Origin: Saprospiraceae bacterium UBA1994
GTDB taxonomy: Bacteria; Bacteroidota; Bacteroidia; Chitinophagales; Saprospiraceae
Direction: 5' to 3'
NCBI GenBank assembly: GCA_002335865.1
Contig: DDCY01000032.1
Location: forward strand, 38,810 to 102,809
DNA length: 64,000 nt
How positions within the stretch are numbered: position 1 is the stretch's first letter; each line of letters opens with the position of its first letter. A program made the translations under genes and the position numbers. This document shows, piece after piece, positions 36,704 through 46,665 of the stretch. The notes under the pieces are model-generated. The model did not search any database. It saw only the letters and a list, made by a program, of their open reading frames with translations, and was not told where the DNA came from.

Positions 36704-38902
36704 CTAATTTTGACTACTTTCTAATTTTTGCTCAATACTAGCGAATGAATCTTCCAATCTGATCATATCTTTCATAATTGATAATGCTTCTTCTAGATAG
36801 AAATCTTTCTTCATGCCATCTAACCAATCCTGATTACGAGCTTGCTTAGATTCATCAAAATTGATGTTGTCCATGTCTACTTTTAGGTTAGATATCTTGA
36901 GGCTTGCTATATCAGTATCGTAGAGATCTTTGTACTGCTCTGAATCCTCTTCTCTCTGATCCATTTCTTTGATAAATTGATCTATGTTGAGAGAGTATGT
37001 AGAATTGTCTCTATACTTTTTAATGCGTTCCGCATTAGCAAGCACTTTAGTAAACTTATCATTTTTGTCTACTCTCTTTTTGCTCGTTGCAGCTACCTCA
37101 TCGATATGATCGAGGAGGGCTACATCTTGGCTATATTCTACTGGATCTATCTCTGTCCACTTCATCGCATGATCATATTCTTTTTCACCTACGTCCATAT
37201 ATTGGTAATTGTCTGGAAGTACAATATCTGGTGTTACACCTATAAGTTGAGTCGATCCTCCATTTACTCTGAAGAATTTTTGAGTAGTCATCTTGAGGCT
37301 ACCTAATGGTTTGTAATCTTCTGCACCTTTGAATGCTCTATCAAGATCGTAGAATCTTTGCACTGTACCTTTACCATAAGTAGAAGTGCTGCCCACGATT
37401 ACGGCTCTTTTGTAATCTTGCATGGCAGCTGCTATGATCTCCGATGCAGAGGCACTATATTTATTTACCAAGATCATTAATGGTCCGTCGTATAGTACAT
37501 CAGGATTTTTGTCTCGGTGTACATATGCATCTCTAGTTCTTGGCTTTACTTGTACGATCGGTCCTTCTTTGATAAATAGTCCAGACATCTCTACTACATC
37601 GTTGAGCGATCCACCTGTATTATTTCTAAGGTCAAGGATGATACCGTTTACGTTTACGGTCTTCAATTTTTCTATTTCTGACGCTACATCTTTAGCACAA
37701 CTATTTCCACCTTTTTTCTCAAAACTAGAGTAAAACTTAGGAAGTTTGATGTAGCCAATATTGTCAATAGATCCTACTTTGTCTATGATCAATGATTTTG
37801 CTAATGTTTCTTCTGTAATTACCTCATCTCTTTCTATAGCAAGTAATATTTCCGATCCATCTTTTTTACGTATTGTAAGTGTAATTACTGTTCCTTTCTT
37901 TCCTCTGATCTTAGATACTACATCATCTAGTCTCATTCCATAAAGATTGAGTACTTCATCTTCGCCTTCCTGCTGTATAGCTATAATGAGATCGTCTGCT
38001 TCTGCTTTTTTAGTTTCCCATATTGGCCCTCCAGGTACGATACTTACGATCTTGATAAAATCGTCCTCAGCCTGTAGTCTTGCTCCGATACCTTCAAGTT
38101 TTCCGCCCATATTGATATTGAAGTCATCTCTTTTCTTAGGATTAAAGTAAGTTGTATGCGGATCGCTTTGGTGTGTTACAGCATTAAGGTACTGCTCAAA
38201 TCTATCAGATCTTCTCTGTTTGTTTAATCTTTTAAACCATTTTTTATAGTTCTTCGTGTGGTCCTCTATAGCTTCAGCGATCAATTCATTTCTCTTCTTT
38301 TCTACGTAAGGTTCTTTTTCTGAATTTACTGCAGCAGTATCAACGGCAGGAGGTACTAGCATCATCGCTTGTAGTTTTTGCACTTGCTTATCTATCTTAG
38401 TCTCTACTTTACTGATAATGTCGTAAGTAATGAGTTGCTCCCAGTATTTTTTGAGTGCCTTTTCGTTTTTAGGTCTTTCTCTATTTTCGTAATCGAGATT
38501 TACTTTGTCATTGGAAGTAAGATCTAGTGCTGATACATCTATGGATGCATAAATCCTTTGACCTCTCTGTATCCCTTTTTCGATTAGTTCATTACTCATC
38601 TCAAACATTTCGAATGTCTTGATCTTTATTTGATCGTCAATTTTGTCCCTGAACTGAGCTAACTCATCTACCTCCTCTTGAGTCAAAAATCTTTTTCTCG
38701 AATCTAAAGCTTCGATATACTTATCAAATATGACAACGCTTAGTTCATCATTGATCATTTTTGGATTGTAATGTACTTGATCCATAAATTTCATGACACC
38801 AGTAAGGATCATAGCTTCCCTTTCCTGAAAGTTAAAAGGACTGATAAAGGCTATAAATGCTATCACTGAAGCCAATGCTACTAGTATCGCCGAGTTCTTC
38901 AT
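36704..38902 (-). CDS. prc: Carboxy-terminal-processing (tail-specific) protease Prc
   Basis: 732 residues, the long Prc form with the extended N- and C-terminal helical regions. An N-terminal hydrophobic segment (residues about 5-20) is a signal or anchor. A PDZ domain lies near 250-340 (GIGARLQAEDDFIKIVSIVPGG and DLIIAIQ), followed by the S41 catalytic region. The catalytic dyad is seen in NKYSASASEIIAAAM (Ser) and TYGKGTVQ (Lys). It degrades or trims proteins with nonpolar C-termini in the periplasm. The gene is single and followed by a terminator. Confidence 0.95.
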   Translation of the reverse strand: MKNSAILVALASVIAFIAFISPFNFQEREAMILTGVMKFMDQVHYNPKMINDELSVVIFDKYIEALDSRKRFLTQEEVDELAQFRDKIDDQIKIKTFEMFEMSNELIEKGIQRGQRIYASIDVSALDLTSNDKVNLDYENRERPKNEKALKKYWEQLITYDIISKVETKIDKQVQKLQAMMLVPPAVDTAAVNSEKEPYVEKKRNELIAEAIEDHTKNYKKWFKRLNKQRRSDRFEQYLNAVTHQSDPHTTYFNPKKRDDFNINMGGKLEGIGARLQAEDDFIKIVSIVPGGPIWETKKAEADDLIIAIQQEGEDEVLNLYGMRLDDVVSKIRGKKGTVITLTIRKKDGSEILLAIERDEVITEETLAKSLIIDKVGSIDNIGYIKLPKFYSSFEKKGGNSCAKDVASEIEKLKTVNVNGIILDLRNNTGGSLNDVVEMSGLFIKEGPIVQVKPRTRDAYVHRDKNPDVLYDGPLMILVNKYSASASEIIAAAMQDYKRAVIVGSTSTYGKGTVQRFYDLDRAFKGAEDYKPLGSLKMTTQKFFRVNGGSTQLIGVTPDIVLPDNYQYMDVGEKEYDHAMKWTEIDPVEYSQDVALLDHIDEVAATSKKRVDKNDKFTKVLANAERIKKYRDNSTYSLNIDQFIKEMDQREEDSEQYKDLYDTDIASLKISNLKVDMDNINFDESKQARNQDWLDGMKKDFYLEEALSIMKDMIRLEDSFASIEQKLESSQN

Positions 38903-39077
38903 ATTATATATAATTTACAAGTATTCATGATTGATAATAAGCATTAATAATACCGATTTGACAGTTTTGTATTTTTAAATACACTTTTTTAAACAGATAA
39001 TTGCTCTTTGGTAGCTTATAAGAAAGTGGCTTTAACTTTCTTATAACTGAAAGGTTAAGTGGATGACGTATTAGAGA

Positions 39078-40445
39078 CTAGAATGTGTCACTTTCCAAAG
39101 CGAAAGTACTCTTCCTATCTATCCACTTGCCTCTAGTGAAATCTGGGAATGCCATAGGTTCACTACCTAGGGCAATTGACTGCTCAGACAAAGGTGTAAT
39201 AGATAGCCAAGTGGCTGCATCATAAGCATCAAATGGAGCTGCTTTCTTATTCTTAACATGCTCTATGAAGGAGTGTAGTAAGAAGAAATCCATGCCACCA
39301 TGGCCAGCGCCTACTGCTTGCTTTTCGTACATCTGCCATAATGGATGGTCATGCTTTTCCATGTATTTGTCTTGGCTCTCCCAGCGATGTGATGGGCTGA
39401 TACCTTCTATATACAGCGATTCGTTGTCTACTTGCCAAAGTCCTTTAGTGCCTTGGACTCTGAATCCTAGAGAATATGGACGAGGAAGATTAGTATCATG
39501 ATGTAGTACGATAGTCTCATCATTATTAGTCTTGATCATAGAAGTTACTTTGTCCCCAAGTTTAAATTTCTTTTTGGCATTTGGGTGATCTGGTCCACCC
39601 TTTATATGATTGACGATATAATCGTGTAGACCTCTAGATTTTGATGACATAGAAGTGATATAGGCTAGTCTGTTACCTCTATTTATATCTATATACTGGG
39701 AGATAGGACCGATACCATGGGTAGGGTATAGGTCTCCATTTCTACCGACGCTGTGGAGCGTTCGCCATTTGGATTCGCTAAAGCCTTTTTCGCCAAATTC
39801 GACTCCGGAATTGTAAGGCGTCTTACCATTATTGAACTTGACACCTCTAAGATCGTGCTGATACCCACACTCTAAATGTACCATCTCACCAAACATATCT
39901 TTACGTACCATCTGTAGTATCGCCATTACATCTCTACGAAAGCATACATTCTCTAGAAAGTAGAGATGTGTACCAGTTTTCTCGTGTGTATTTACGAGTT
40001 GCCAGCATTCGTCTAGGGAAAAACCACCACATACTTCCATGCCAGTGTATATTCCAGCTTCCATACTAGCTACAGCCATCTCAGTATGCCATCTCCACGG
40101 TGTAGCTATGATCACGGCGTCAAGATCTTCTTTCGCGAGCATATTACGGTAATCATATGGACCGTCTTTATAGATATTGGGCTTTGTAGCATTATACTTT
40201 TCATATTGTTTCAGTGTACTATCTATCATACTTTGATCAATGTCACAGATGGCAGCTAGCTCGACATCATCTCTTTGCAGAAGTAATGATACATGGCTTT
40301 GGCCTCTCATTCCAGTACCGATCACACCTACACGTATCTTGTTTTTAGTATTTATAACTTGGTGGATAGCTTTAGGCGATAAAAGGGTGCCAGCACCAAG
40401 GATGCTACTATATTCTATAAAACTTCTTCTGTTGATGGGTGCCAT
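39078..40445 (-). CDS. GH109-like Gfo/Idh/MocA oxidoreductase with Tat-type leader
   Basis: 455 residues from the chosen ATG at 40445. An earlier in-frame ATG at 40499 would add 18 residues before the Tat signal NRRSFIEYSSILG, so the later start is preferred. The dinucleotide fold begins IRVGVIGTGMRGQSHV. Long stretches follow the GH109 pattern: AVIIATPWRWHTEMAVASMEAG, ENVCFRRDVMAIL, GYQHDLRGVKFNNG, RNGDLYPTHGIGP, ILHHDTNLPRPYSLG and the C-terminal FPDFTRGKWID. GH109 enzymes are alpha-N-acetylgalactosaminidases that use NAD as a bound cofactor. The Tat signal suggests export of the folded, cofactor-bound protein. The GalNAc substrate is inferred from the family. Confidence 0.88.
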   Translation of the reverse strand: MAPINRRSFIEYSSILGAGTLLSPKAIHQVINTKNKIRVGVIGTGMRGQSHVSLLLQRDDVELAAICDIDQSMIDSTLKQYEKYNATKPNIYKDGPYDYRNMLAKEDLDAVIIATPWRWHTEMAVASMEAGIYTGMEVCGGFSLDECWQLVNTHEKTGTHLYFLENVCFRRDVMAILQMVRKDMFGEMVHLECGYQHDLRGVKFNNGKTPYNSGVEFGEKGFSESKWRTLHSVGRNGDLYPTHGIGPISQYIDINRGNRLAYITSMSSKSRGLHDYIVNHIKGGPDHPNAKKKFKLGDKVTSMIKTNNDETIVLHHDTNLPRPYSLGFRVQGTKGLWQVDNESLYIEGISPSHRWESQDKYMEKHDHPLWQMYEKQAVGAGHGGMDFFLLHSFIEHVKNKKAAPFDAYDAATWLSITPLSEQSIALGSEPMAFPDFTRGKWIDRKSTFALESDTF

Positions 40446-40565
40446 AATTATAAGTTTTGTATGTAACGTAATGGCTCTCAAGATAATAGCATTATTCATA
40501 TAAAAGCATTTTGAATTATCCTAAATGAAAGTTGCTTTTAAGATTCGTCGAAAAGAAAAAAAGTC

Positions 40566-40573
40566 TATATTTG
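40566..40573 (+). promoter_or_regulatory. -7 promoter element of tRNA-Cys
   Basis: TATATTTG fits the consensus exactly, 13 bases before the mature tRNA 5' end. TTCG at 40544-40547 is a weak -33 match. Confidence 0.5.
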
Positions 40574-40586
40574 AGTTCAGATTTCT

Positions 40587-40657
40587 GGACGGTTGGCCGA
40601 GTGGCTAGGCTCAGGTCTGCAAAACCTGCTACAGCGGTTCAAATCCGCTACCGTCCT
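40587..40657 (+). tRNA. tRNA-Cys (anticodon GCA)
   Basis: A complete cloverleaf of 71 bases: acceptor GGACGGT pairs with ACCGTCC; the D arm is GCC/GGC; the anticodon stem CAGGT/ACCTG encloses the loop CTGCAAA with anticodon GCA; the T arm AGCGG/CCGCT carries TTCAAAT; and the discriminator is T, as expected for cysteine. The CCA end is not encoded. It stands alone between the GH109-like gene and the helicase. Confidence 0.96.
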
Positions 40658-40668
40658 CAACTATTTTA

Positions 40669-40706
40669 CAAACCTCATTCGCTAAGCGGGTGAGGTTTTG
40701 TTTTTT
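40669..40706 (+). terminator. Intrinsic terminator after tRNA-Cys
   Basis: AAACCTCATTCGC and GCGGGTGAGGTTT pair over 13 positions (two G-U) with a 3-base TAA loop and a following T-rich run, 12 bases after the tRNA. Confidence 0.85.
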
Positions 40707-40861
40707 AGAGTGCTATTTATAGAAGATCATATTTATATAATTAGTTTATTTGGTCTCTTTGAAATCTTTAATAAGTACCAAGGAAGTAGTAATAGAATAT
40801 ATAACTTTCTCTTATCTATCCTCTACCCAATGTGAGGTATTTTATACATCTTTGCTAGTCT

Positions 40862-43159
40862 ATGAATAATGATTCTGATTTCTCCTATTTAGATCAATTA
40901 AATGACGTGCAGCGAATGGCTGTAAGTACTATGGATGGTCCTGTAATGGTGATTGCCGGTCCTGGATCTGGTAAGACTCGTGTACTCACATATCGTATAG
41001 CACACTTGCTCAACAATGGTATACCGCCGTGGCAGATTCTTGCCTTGACATTTACCAATAAGTCGGCGAAAGAGATGAAAGAGCGTATTGAGAAAATCGT
41101 TGGAAGTGGAGCCAATAGAGTGTGGGCAGGTACCTTTCACTCTATATTCGCGCGCATACTTAGAGTAGAAGCTCATCGTATAGGATATCCTAATGACTTT
41201 ACGATATATGATACTGACGATAGTAAGAGTGTGATCAAGGAGATCATCAAAACACTCAAACTCGATCCCAAGGTGTATAATGTAGGTGCGATACGAGCTA
41301 GAATATCATCTGCAAAGAGTAATTTGATTACTCCCAAGGCATATGTGGTCAATGAAGATCTTATGACATCGGATAAGATGAACCGTAGACCGATGACACA
41401 TCTTATTTATGAAAAATATACTCATAAATGTCTCAAGGCCGGAGCCATGGATTTTGATGATTTACTGTTGCAGATGTTTAAGTTGCTATACCAAAATCCA
41501 GATGAAATTAGACTTAAGTATCAGCGTCAATTTCAATATTTGATGGTGGATGAGTTTCAGGATACTAACTTCTTGCAGTATGAAATACTCAAGCTATTAT
41601 GTGTTTATGAAGGAAGTCCTCAGAATATATGTATCGTCGGAGATGATGCACAGAGTATCTATAGTTTTCGTGGAGCAACAATTGAAAATATCTTAATGTT
41701 TGAGCAGGACTTCCCTAGGCTCAAAACTTATAAATTGGAGCAAAATTATAGATCTACTGATCACATCGTAGCTGCGGCAAATGAAGTGATCAATTATAAT
41801 AAAAATCAAATTCAGAAAAAAATCTGGACGGAGAACATCGGTGGCCATAAGATCAAAGTAATCAAAGCGGTGACAGAAACTGATGAAGGAAAACGTATTG
41901 CCGATACTATAGTGGAGCAAAAAAACAGATTTGGTCTAGCGAATAGACAGATCGCAATATTGTATAGGACGAACTCGCAATCAAGAGTATTTGAGGAATG
42001 CTTTCGAAGATCTAATATTGCCTATAGAATATATGGTGGAATGTCATTCTATTCACGTAAAGAAATCAAGGATCTGATTGCTTACTTGAGACTTACAATT
42101 AATCCTAAAGATAATGAGGCACTAAAGCGTGTAATCAATTTTCCACGTCGAGGTATAGGTAAGACGACTATAGATAATCTTATAGCATTATCCAATGATA
42201 ATGACATGAGTATCATGGAAGTGCTGACTCAAGTGGATTTTAATGCAAGGTCTAAGAAGTCGATAGGAGCTTTCATGCAGATCATACAAAAATGTGCATA
42301 TAAGACAAAAGAGCTCAATGCATATGATGCAGCTTTGTTTATAGCACGTACATCTGGACTGATCGCGCACCTTAAAGCCGATACGACAATAGAAGGAATG
42401 AATAAATTGGAAAATGTCAATTCACTTTTGGATGGTATCAAAGATTTCGTCGAAGATGATACACTAGAGGAAGGAGAAGATGCCACTGTGCAAGACAGAT
42501 CTATAGCAGGATATTTACAGAATATTTCGTTGATGACCGATGCCGATCAAGACGATGGTGAGCAGGATACTGTAACGCTAATGTCTGTACACGCAGCTAA
42601 GGGTCTTGAGTACAAATCGGTGTTCGTCGTTGGACTGGAAGAGAATTTATTCCCTTCATATATGTCGATGTCATCACCCGAGCAGATAGACGAAGAGCGT
42701 CGACTATTCTATGTCGCGATCACGAGAGCCGAAGCGCACTTGACATTGAGTTATGCAAATAGTCGTTACCAATATGGTCAGATGAGATTTAATGATGCCA
42801 GTCGATTTTTAGAGGAAGTGCCAGAGTCTAGTATAGATGCCATCTCCAGTATTAAGCGTAATGCAGGAGGATTTTCTGATGGTGGCAGTACTAGTGGATT
42901 AGGTACACCTAAGTTGTTAGGTAATTTTAAGAAAATATCTAGAGCACCCAAGTCTCTGGCAATAGATCCTAAAGACTTCAAACCAAGTCCATCGGATGCG
43001 ATTAAGGAAGGAATGAAAATCTTACATATGAAATTTGGCGAAGGAATAGTGCAGAGTATCGATGATAGATCTGTAGCTACGATAGTCTTCGATCAGTTAT
43101 CAGACAATTCTGAGAAAAGGATTATGCTTCAGTTTGCTAAGTTGCAAATTTTGGACTAA
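40862..43159 (+). CDS. UvrD/PcrA-type superfamily 1 DNA helicase
   Basis: 765 residues with the full set of SF1A motifs: Q motif (LNDVQRMAV), Walker A (VIAGPGSGKTRVL), motif Ia (LALTFTNKSAKEMKER), Walker B (YLMVDEFQDTN), motif III (GDDAQSIYSFRGA), motif IV (YRTNSQSRV), motif V (VTLMSVHAAKGLEY) and motif VI (LFYVAITRAEAHLTL). It translocates 3'-5' and acts in nucleotide-excision and mismatch repair or replication-fork processing. A CATCTTTG box ends 8 bases before the ATG, so the transcript could be almost leaderless. Confidence 0.94.
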   Translation: MNNDSDFSYLDQLNDVQRMAVSTMDGPVMVIAGPGSGKTRVLTYRIAHLLNNGIPPWQILALTFTNKSAKEMKERIEKIVGSGANRVWAGTFHSIFARILRVEAHRIGYPNDFTIYDTDDSKSVIKEIIKTLKLDPKVYNVGAIRARISSAKSNLITPKAYVVNEDLMTSDKMNRRPMTHLIYEKYTHKCLKAGAMDFDDLLLQMFKLLYQNPDEIRLKYQRQFQYLMVDEFQDTNFLQYEILKLLCVYEGSPQNICIVGDDAQSIYSFRGATIENILMFEQDFPRLKTYKLEQNYRSTDHIVAAANEVINYNKNQIQKKIWTENIGGHKIKVIKAVTETDEGKRIADTIVEQKNRFGLANRQIAILYRTNSQSRVFEECFRRSNIAYRIYGGMSFYSRKEIKDLIAYLRLTINPKDNEALKRVINFPRRGIGKTTIDNLIALSNDNDMSIMEVLTQVDFNARSKKSIGAFMQIIQKCAYKTKELNAYDAALFIARTSGLIAHLKADTTIEGMNKLENVNSLLDGIKDFVEDDTLEEGEDATVQDRSIAGYLQNISLMTDADQDDGEQDTVTLMSVHAAKGLEYKSVFVVGLEENLFPSYMSMSSPEQIDEERRLFYVAITRAEAHLTLSYANSRYQYGQMRFNDASRFLEEVPESSIDAISSIKRNAGGFSDGGSTSGLGTPKLLGNFKKISRAPKSLAIDPKDFKPSPSDAIKEGMKILHMKFGEGIVQSIDDRSVATIVFDQLSDNSEKRIMLQFAKLQILD

Positions 43160-43283
43160 AAATCAGTGGACAGTTATTAGCCGATAGGCGGTATTCTGTA
43201 AATATTTGAACAAGGGTTCTATTTTCTTGACATTATACTTTAACGATCAAACAAAACAAGTAACACTAAAATAGCGAAATCGT

Positions 43284-44867
43284 TTAACCTTCAGAGGTGA
43301 AGTTGAAATCGATATCTGGGTGATTCTCTTGTGCCATTTTGAGTGACCAAGCTGACTCTGCTAAGAATACTAAATTGCCATCTTTATCTCTTGCGAGATC
43401 GCGCATACGTTTCTTTCGGAAGTCTTTAAAGGCTTCGATGTCATCGTAGGTGATCCAGCATGCTTTATTTAATCCTACATGCTCGTAACCTACTAATGCT
43501 CCGTACTCGTGCTGCAGACGATATTGGATGACATCAAACTGAAGTGCTCCTACTGTTCCGATGATAATACGACCAGTTGTTTCAGTCTTAAACATCTGCG
43601 CTACACCCTCGTCCATGAGTTGGTCTAGTCCTTTTTCAAGTTGTTTAGACTTCATAGGATCCATATTATTGACGTAACGGAATTGCTCAGGAGAGAAACT
43701 TGGTATACCTTTGAAATGTAGTTTTTCTCCTTCAGTAAGTGAATCACCAATTTTGAAATTTCCAGAATCATATAGACCAACAATATCTCCAGGGAATGCT
43801 TCTTCGACGATTGATTTTTTGCTCGCCATAAAAGCAGTTGGATTAGAGAATTTAATCTTTTTATCCTTACGGATATGCAGGTAATTGGTATTACGCTTAA
43901 ATGTACCACTACAGATTCGTAAGAATGCAATACGGTCTCTATGTTTAGGATCCATATTGGCATGAATCTTAAATACAAAGCCAGAAAATATTTCTTCATT
44001 TGGAAGAACTTCTCTCTCCTCTGTCACCCTTAGTAGTGGGGTAGGTGAAATTTCTACAAAGCAATCTAATAATTCTTTTACACCAAAATTATTAATGGCA
44101 CTACCGAAAAAGACTGGTGATACTTCACCGTTGAGATAATCTTCTCTATTAAAATCAGGATATACACCTGTCATCATTTCTGTTTCTTCACGAAGTTCTG
44201 TGGCGAGTGCAGAACCTAGTTTTTCGTCTAGGATAGGATCAGAAAGATCAGATATCTTAAGTATATCATCTTGTACTTGCTTACCGTGTGGAGAAAATAA
44301 AAGTAGCTCTTCTTTATATATGTTATAGACGCCTTTGAATCTCTGACCCATCCCTGCCGGCCAGCTTAGTGGCGTAACATTGAGACCGAGTTTTTCTTCT
44401 ATCTCATCGAGAAGATCGATACCATCTTTACCTTCTCTATCCATTTTATTGATGAAGACAATGATAGGTGTCTTACGCATTCGACATACCTCAACTAGAC
44501 GCTCAGTTTGTGCTTCTACACCTTTGGCTACATCGATGACTACGATTACGCTATCTACTGCGGTAAGGGTACGAAATGTATCTTCTGCGAAATCCTTGTG
44601 ACCAGGTGTATCTAAGATATTAATCTTACGATCTCTATAGTCAAATGCCATTACAGATGTAGCTACCGAGATACCTCTCTGACGTTCTATTTCCATGAAA
44701 TCCGAAGTAGCTCCTTTCTTGATCTTATTGGACTTGACAGCTCCTGCCTCCTGTATCGCTCCACCGAAAAGTAATAACTTCTCTGTGAGTGTCGTCTTAC
44801 CTGCATCTGGGTGAGATACGATCCCAAATGTTCTCCTCTTATTGATCTCTTCTTGTAGGTCTGCCAT
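43284..44867 (-). CDS. prfC: Peptide chain release factor 3 (RF3 GTPase)
   Basis: 527 residues, a typical length. GTPase motifs: G1 in [16 protein letters not shown]2 region [14 protein letters not shown]3 in [17 protein letters not shown]4 in [13 protein letters not shown]. The C-terminal RF3 domain follows, with the characteristic [15 protein letters not shown]3 recycles RF1/RF2 from the terminating ribosome. A TATTTTTG box on the minus strand at 44888-44895 is a plausible promoter. The gene is not linked to prfA or prfB. Confidence 0.96.
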   Translation of the reverse strand: MADLQEEINKRRTFGIVSHPDAGKTTLTEKLLLFGGAIQEAGAVKSNKIKKGATSDFMEIERQRGISVATSVMAFDYRDRKINILDTPGHKDFAEDTFRTLTAVDSVIVVIDVAKGVEAQTERLVEVCRMRKTPIIVFINKMDREGKDGIDLLDEIEEKLGLNVTPLSWPAGMGQRFKGVYNIYKEELLLFSPHGKQVQDDILKISDLSDPILDEKLGSALATELREETEMMTGVYPDFNREDYLNGEVSPVFFGSAINNFGVKELLDCFVEISPTPLLRVTEEREVLPNEEIFSGFVFKIHANMDPKHRDRIAFLRICSGTFKRNTNYLHIRKDKKIKFSNPTAFMASKKSIVEEAFPGDIVGLYDSGNFKIGDSLTEGEKLHFKGIPSFSPEQFRYVNNMDPMKSKQLEKGLDQLMDEGVAQMFKTETTGRIIIGTVGALQFDVIQYRLQHEYGALVGYEHVGLNKACWITYDDIEAFKDFRKKRMRDLARDKDGNLVFLAESAWSLKMAQENHPDIDFNFTSEG

Positions 44868-45213
44868 AATGCTATCTATATTGGCTGCAAAAATAGTTAA
44901 TTAAGCGGTAAAGACCGTGATGCTTGCATGTGTGTAGTTGAAATAAAAATAGGACAATCTACCATTGTAAGTCACTCTAAAGAAGCAATCAATATTACTG
45001 TTATTAGTATCTCTATTGGTAGTATATTGGAGTTAGGCTCCTAAGTTAATCCATTAATTAATTTTTACTAGAGTATTAATGTTATCAGAGATGTTAGGAC
45101 TTCCTATTATTTCTAAGTTTCTTAAAGTGTTTGCTTTACAGTCAAGTCCTTTTTCAACGTTGAGTTTTCTTCTTTTTGTGTAATCGCCTTCCTCATCTGT
45201 ATTCAAATGGATA
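44868..45213. other. Intergenic region with a possible frameshifted PspC extension
   Basis: 346 bases between prfC and the PspC gene. On the minus strand, the +1 frame beyond the PspC stop stays open for about 54 codons to a stop at 45054-45056, entered through an A9 run at 45217-45225 (see findings). No independent gene is otherwise supported. Confidence 0.4.
44888..44895 (-). promoter_or_regulatory. -7 promoter element for prfC
   Basis: TATTTTTG on the minus strand fits TAnnTTTG and lies 21 bases before the prfC start; no clear -33 box is seen. Confidence 0.4.
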
Positions 45214-45867
45214 CTATTTTTTTTTAGAGCTTAAATCTTTTCCGATCTTAGAAATACGTTTAGAGAGTTCAGTAATTTCTTCTTCTACTGTTTTAGCGAT
45301 ATTAGAGATATTGATGTTTTCACCTCTCATAGATAGCTTTTCGCTGGAGGTACGTGCTACGGGTACAATAACCCATAGCAGTATGTATATGATGGGACTC
45401 AGCCCAGAGAAAAGAAGTATTACAAAAGCTATTCTTATCCATAATGGATCGTTGACGCCAAAGTAAGCTGCTATTCCGGAGCAAAGTCCTGCAACTACTT
45501 TATCATCGCCATCTCTAAATAATCTTTTTCCACTATTTTTCTTTTTAGCCCTGGAAGTATAATTCTTACGGCTTTCTTCAGTAGGTTCGTAATCATCTTC
45601 TACTGCTTCGGCACCGAAATCTTCCGGAGAACCCATGATTTGAATTACTTCATCAAGTTCTTTATTACTGATGATGGATGATCCCTTCATACTCTCTTGG
45701 AAAAGCTCACCCATACGCACTTCGATATCGTGGATGATCTCATCACAACTTTCAGAATCAGAGAAATGTCTGCGGATTGTACTTAGATATTTCTCGAGAT
45801 GTGTATACGCATCGATGTCGATGGTAAATGGTATTCCGCCTAGGTTTACATTGAGTATCTTATTCAT
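45214..45867 (-). CDS. PspC-domain membrane protein
   Basis: 217 residues. The PspC domain covers about 110-172: KRLFRDGDDKVVAGLCSGIAAYFGV, then two hydrophobic segments with the DPLWIRIAFVILLFSG and IIYILLWVIVPVA patterns. An N-terminal region of about 100 residues (LNVNLGGIPFTIDIDAYTHLEKYL) is unlike the E. coli phage-shock PspC and resembles a DUF-type pairing domain common in Bacteroidota. It follows a PadR regulator gene by 55 bases on the same strand. The stop codon comes directly after a run of nine A residues, so a frameshifted longer product is possible. Confidence 0.82.
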   Translation of the reverse strand: MNKILNVNLGGIPFTIDIDAYTHLEKYLSTIRRHFSDSESCDEIIHDIEVRMGELFQESMKGSSIISNKELDEVIQIMGSPEDFGAEAVEDDYEPTEESRKNYTSRAKKKNSGKRLFRDGDDKVVAGLCSGIAAYFGVNDPLWIRIAFVILLFSGLSPIIYILLWVIVPVARTSSEKLSMRGENINISNIAKTVEEEITELSKRISKIGKDLSSKKK

Positions 45868-45927
45868 TTTGTAGCGAGTTTTTTAATTGTAGTTATGAGA
45901 GCGTGTGTATTTTTCTTATTGTCAGTA

Positions 45928-46272
45928 CTAACTCTCATTAATGACAACAGATTTGGTTGATTGATTTACTGCAGAAGAAAGTTCTTGCCAAGTATCCATA
46001 AGTGCACCAAGAAATTCTTCTCCTTGCTTAGTAAGCGTATAATACTTACGCGGAGGTCCAGATTTAGATTCTTTCCAGCTGTATGCAAGGAGCCCTGAAT
46101 TTTTGAGCCTACTTAGTAGAGGGTATAATGTTCCTTCTACGACTATCAGTTTTGATTCTTTTAGCTTCTTGATGATATCTGATGGATAGGCTTCTTTTTC
46201 TGCTATGATACTTAGTACACATAGCTCTAGTAAGCCTTTTCTCATCTGCGCTTTAGTGTTTTCTAACTTCAT
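45928..46272 (-). CDS. PadR family transcriptional regulator
   Basis: 114 residues in the short PadR-like (PF03551) form: AQMRKGLLELCVLSIIAEKEAYPSDIIKKL, then the recognition helix region VEGTLYPLLSRLKNSGLL and the wing YSWKESKSGPPRKYYTLTKQGEEFL. Such regulators usually repress their own operon. The PspC gene follows directly, and together they are the common Bacteroidota PadR-PspC unit. Upstream there is a cluster of repeats and an inverted repeat (46354-46360/46392-46398) suited to autoregulation, and a TATATTTG box at 46337-46344 on the minus strand. Confidence 0.9.
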   Translation of the reverse strand: MKLENTKAQMRKGLLELCVLSIIAEKEAYPSDIIKKLKESKLIVVEGTLYPLLSRLKNSGLLAYSWKESKSGPPRKYYTLTKQGEEFLGALMDTWQELSSAVNQSTKSVVINES

Positions 46273-46665
46273 TTTACATCTTAGTTGTGTATGATCGTGA
46301 TAGATAATGATTGATTGCTTCTATATGAGTACAATACAAATATAGAACAAATTATAGTACTATGCAATACAAAGTACAATACTAATACATGGTACTATAT
46401 ATAATGATTAATTTTGTCGATGAATGGATGGAGATAGTCGTCCAAGGACTTTTAAAGTTCTAATTCAAGATCAAGTGTCCAATTTAAGTTTAAGAGTCAA
46501 GTATGGTTAATGTCCCAGGAGCTAGGTTAGATTGTGTGTTGTGTTACTTTGGATGGGTAAATGATTTTTTACATTATCTTACTAAGCGAGCGAATTAAGT
46601 TGGATTATGAACCTTATCAGTTAGTACATTATTAAAAAATAAATAATGATTCATATTTTTCTCAG
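46273..46665. other. Intergenic region upstream of padR
   Basis: 393 bases between the GT4 gene and padR. Apart from the regulatory cluster at 46329-46400 no frame, RNA or repeat is recognised. Confidence 0.5.
46329..46400 (-). promoter_or_regulatory. Promoter and candidate operator of padR-pspC
   Basis: Contains TATATTTG (-7 box) at 46337-46344 on the minus strand, an inverted repeat ATAGTAC/GTACTAT (46354-46360 and 46392-46398) and repeats of the form CAATAC (GTACAATAC near 46329-46336 and 46375-46382, GCAATACAAAG near 46364-46373). The cluster covers the expected promoter region of padR. Operator function is inferred. Confidence 0.45.

Noticed and set aside
40847..40862. CATCTTTG box directly before the helicase start, suggesting a leaderless transcript
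   Set aside because: One mismatch to the consensus and no -33 element; kept only as a remark in the gene entry.
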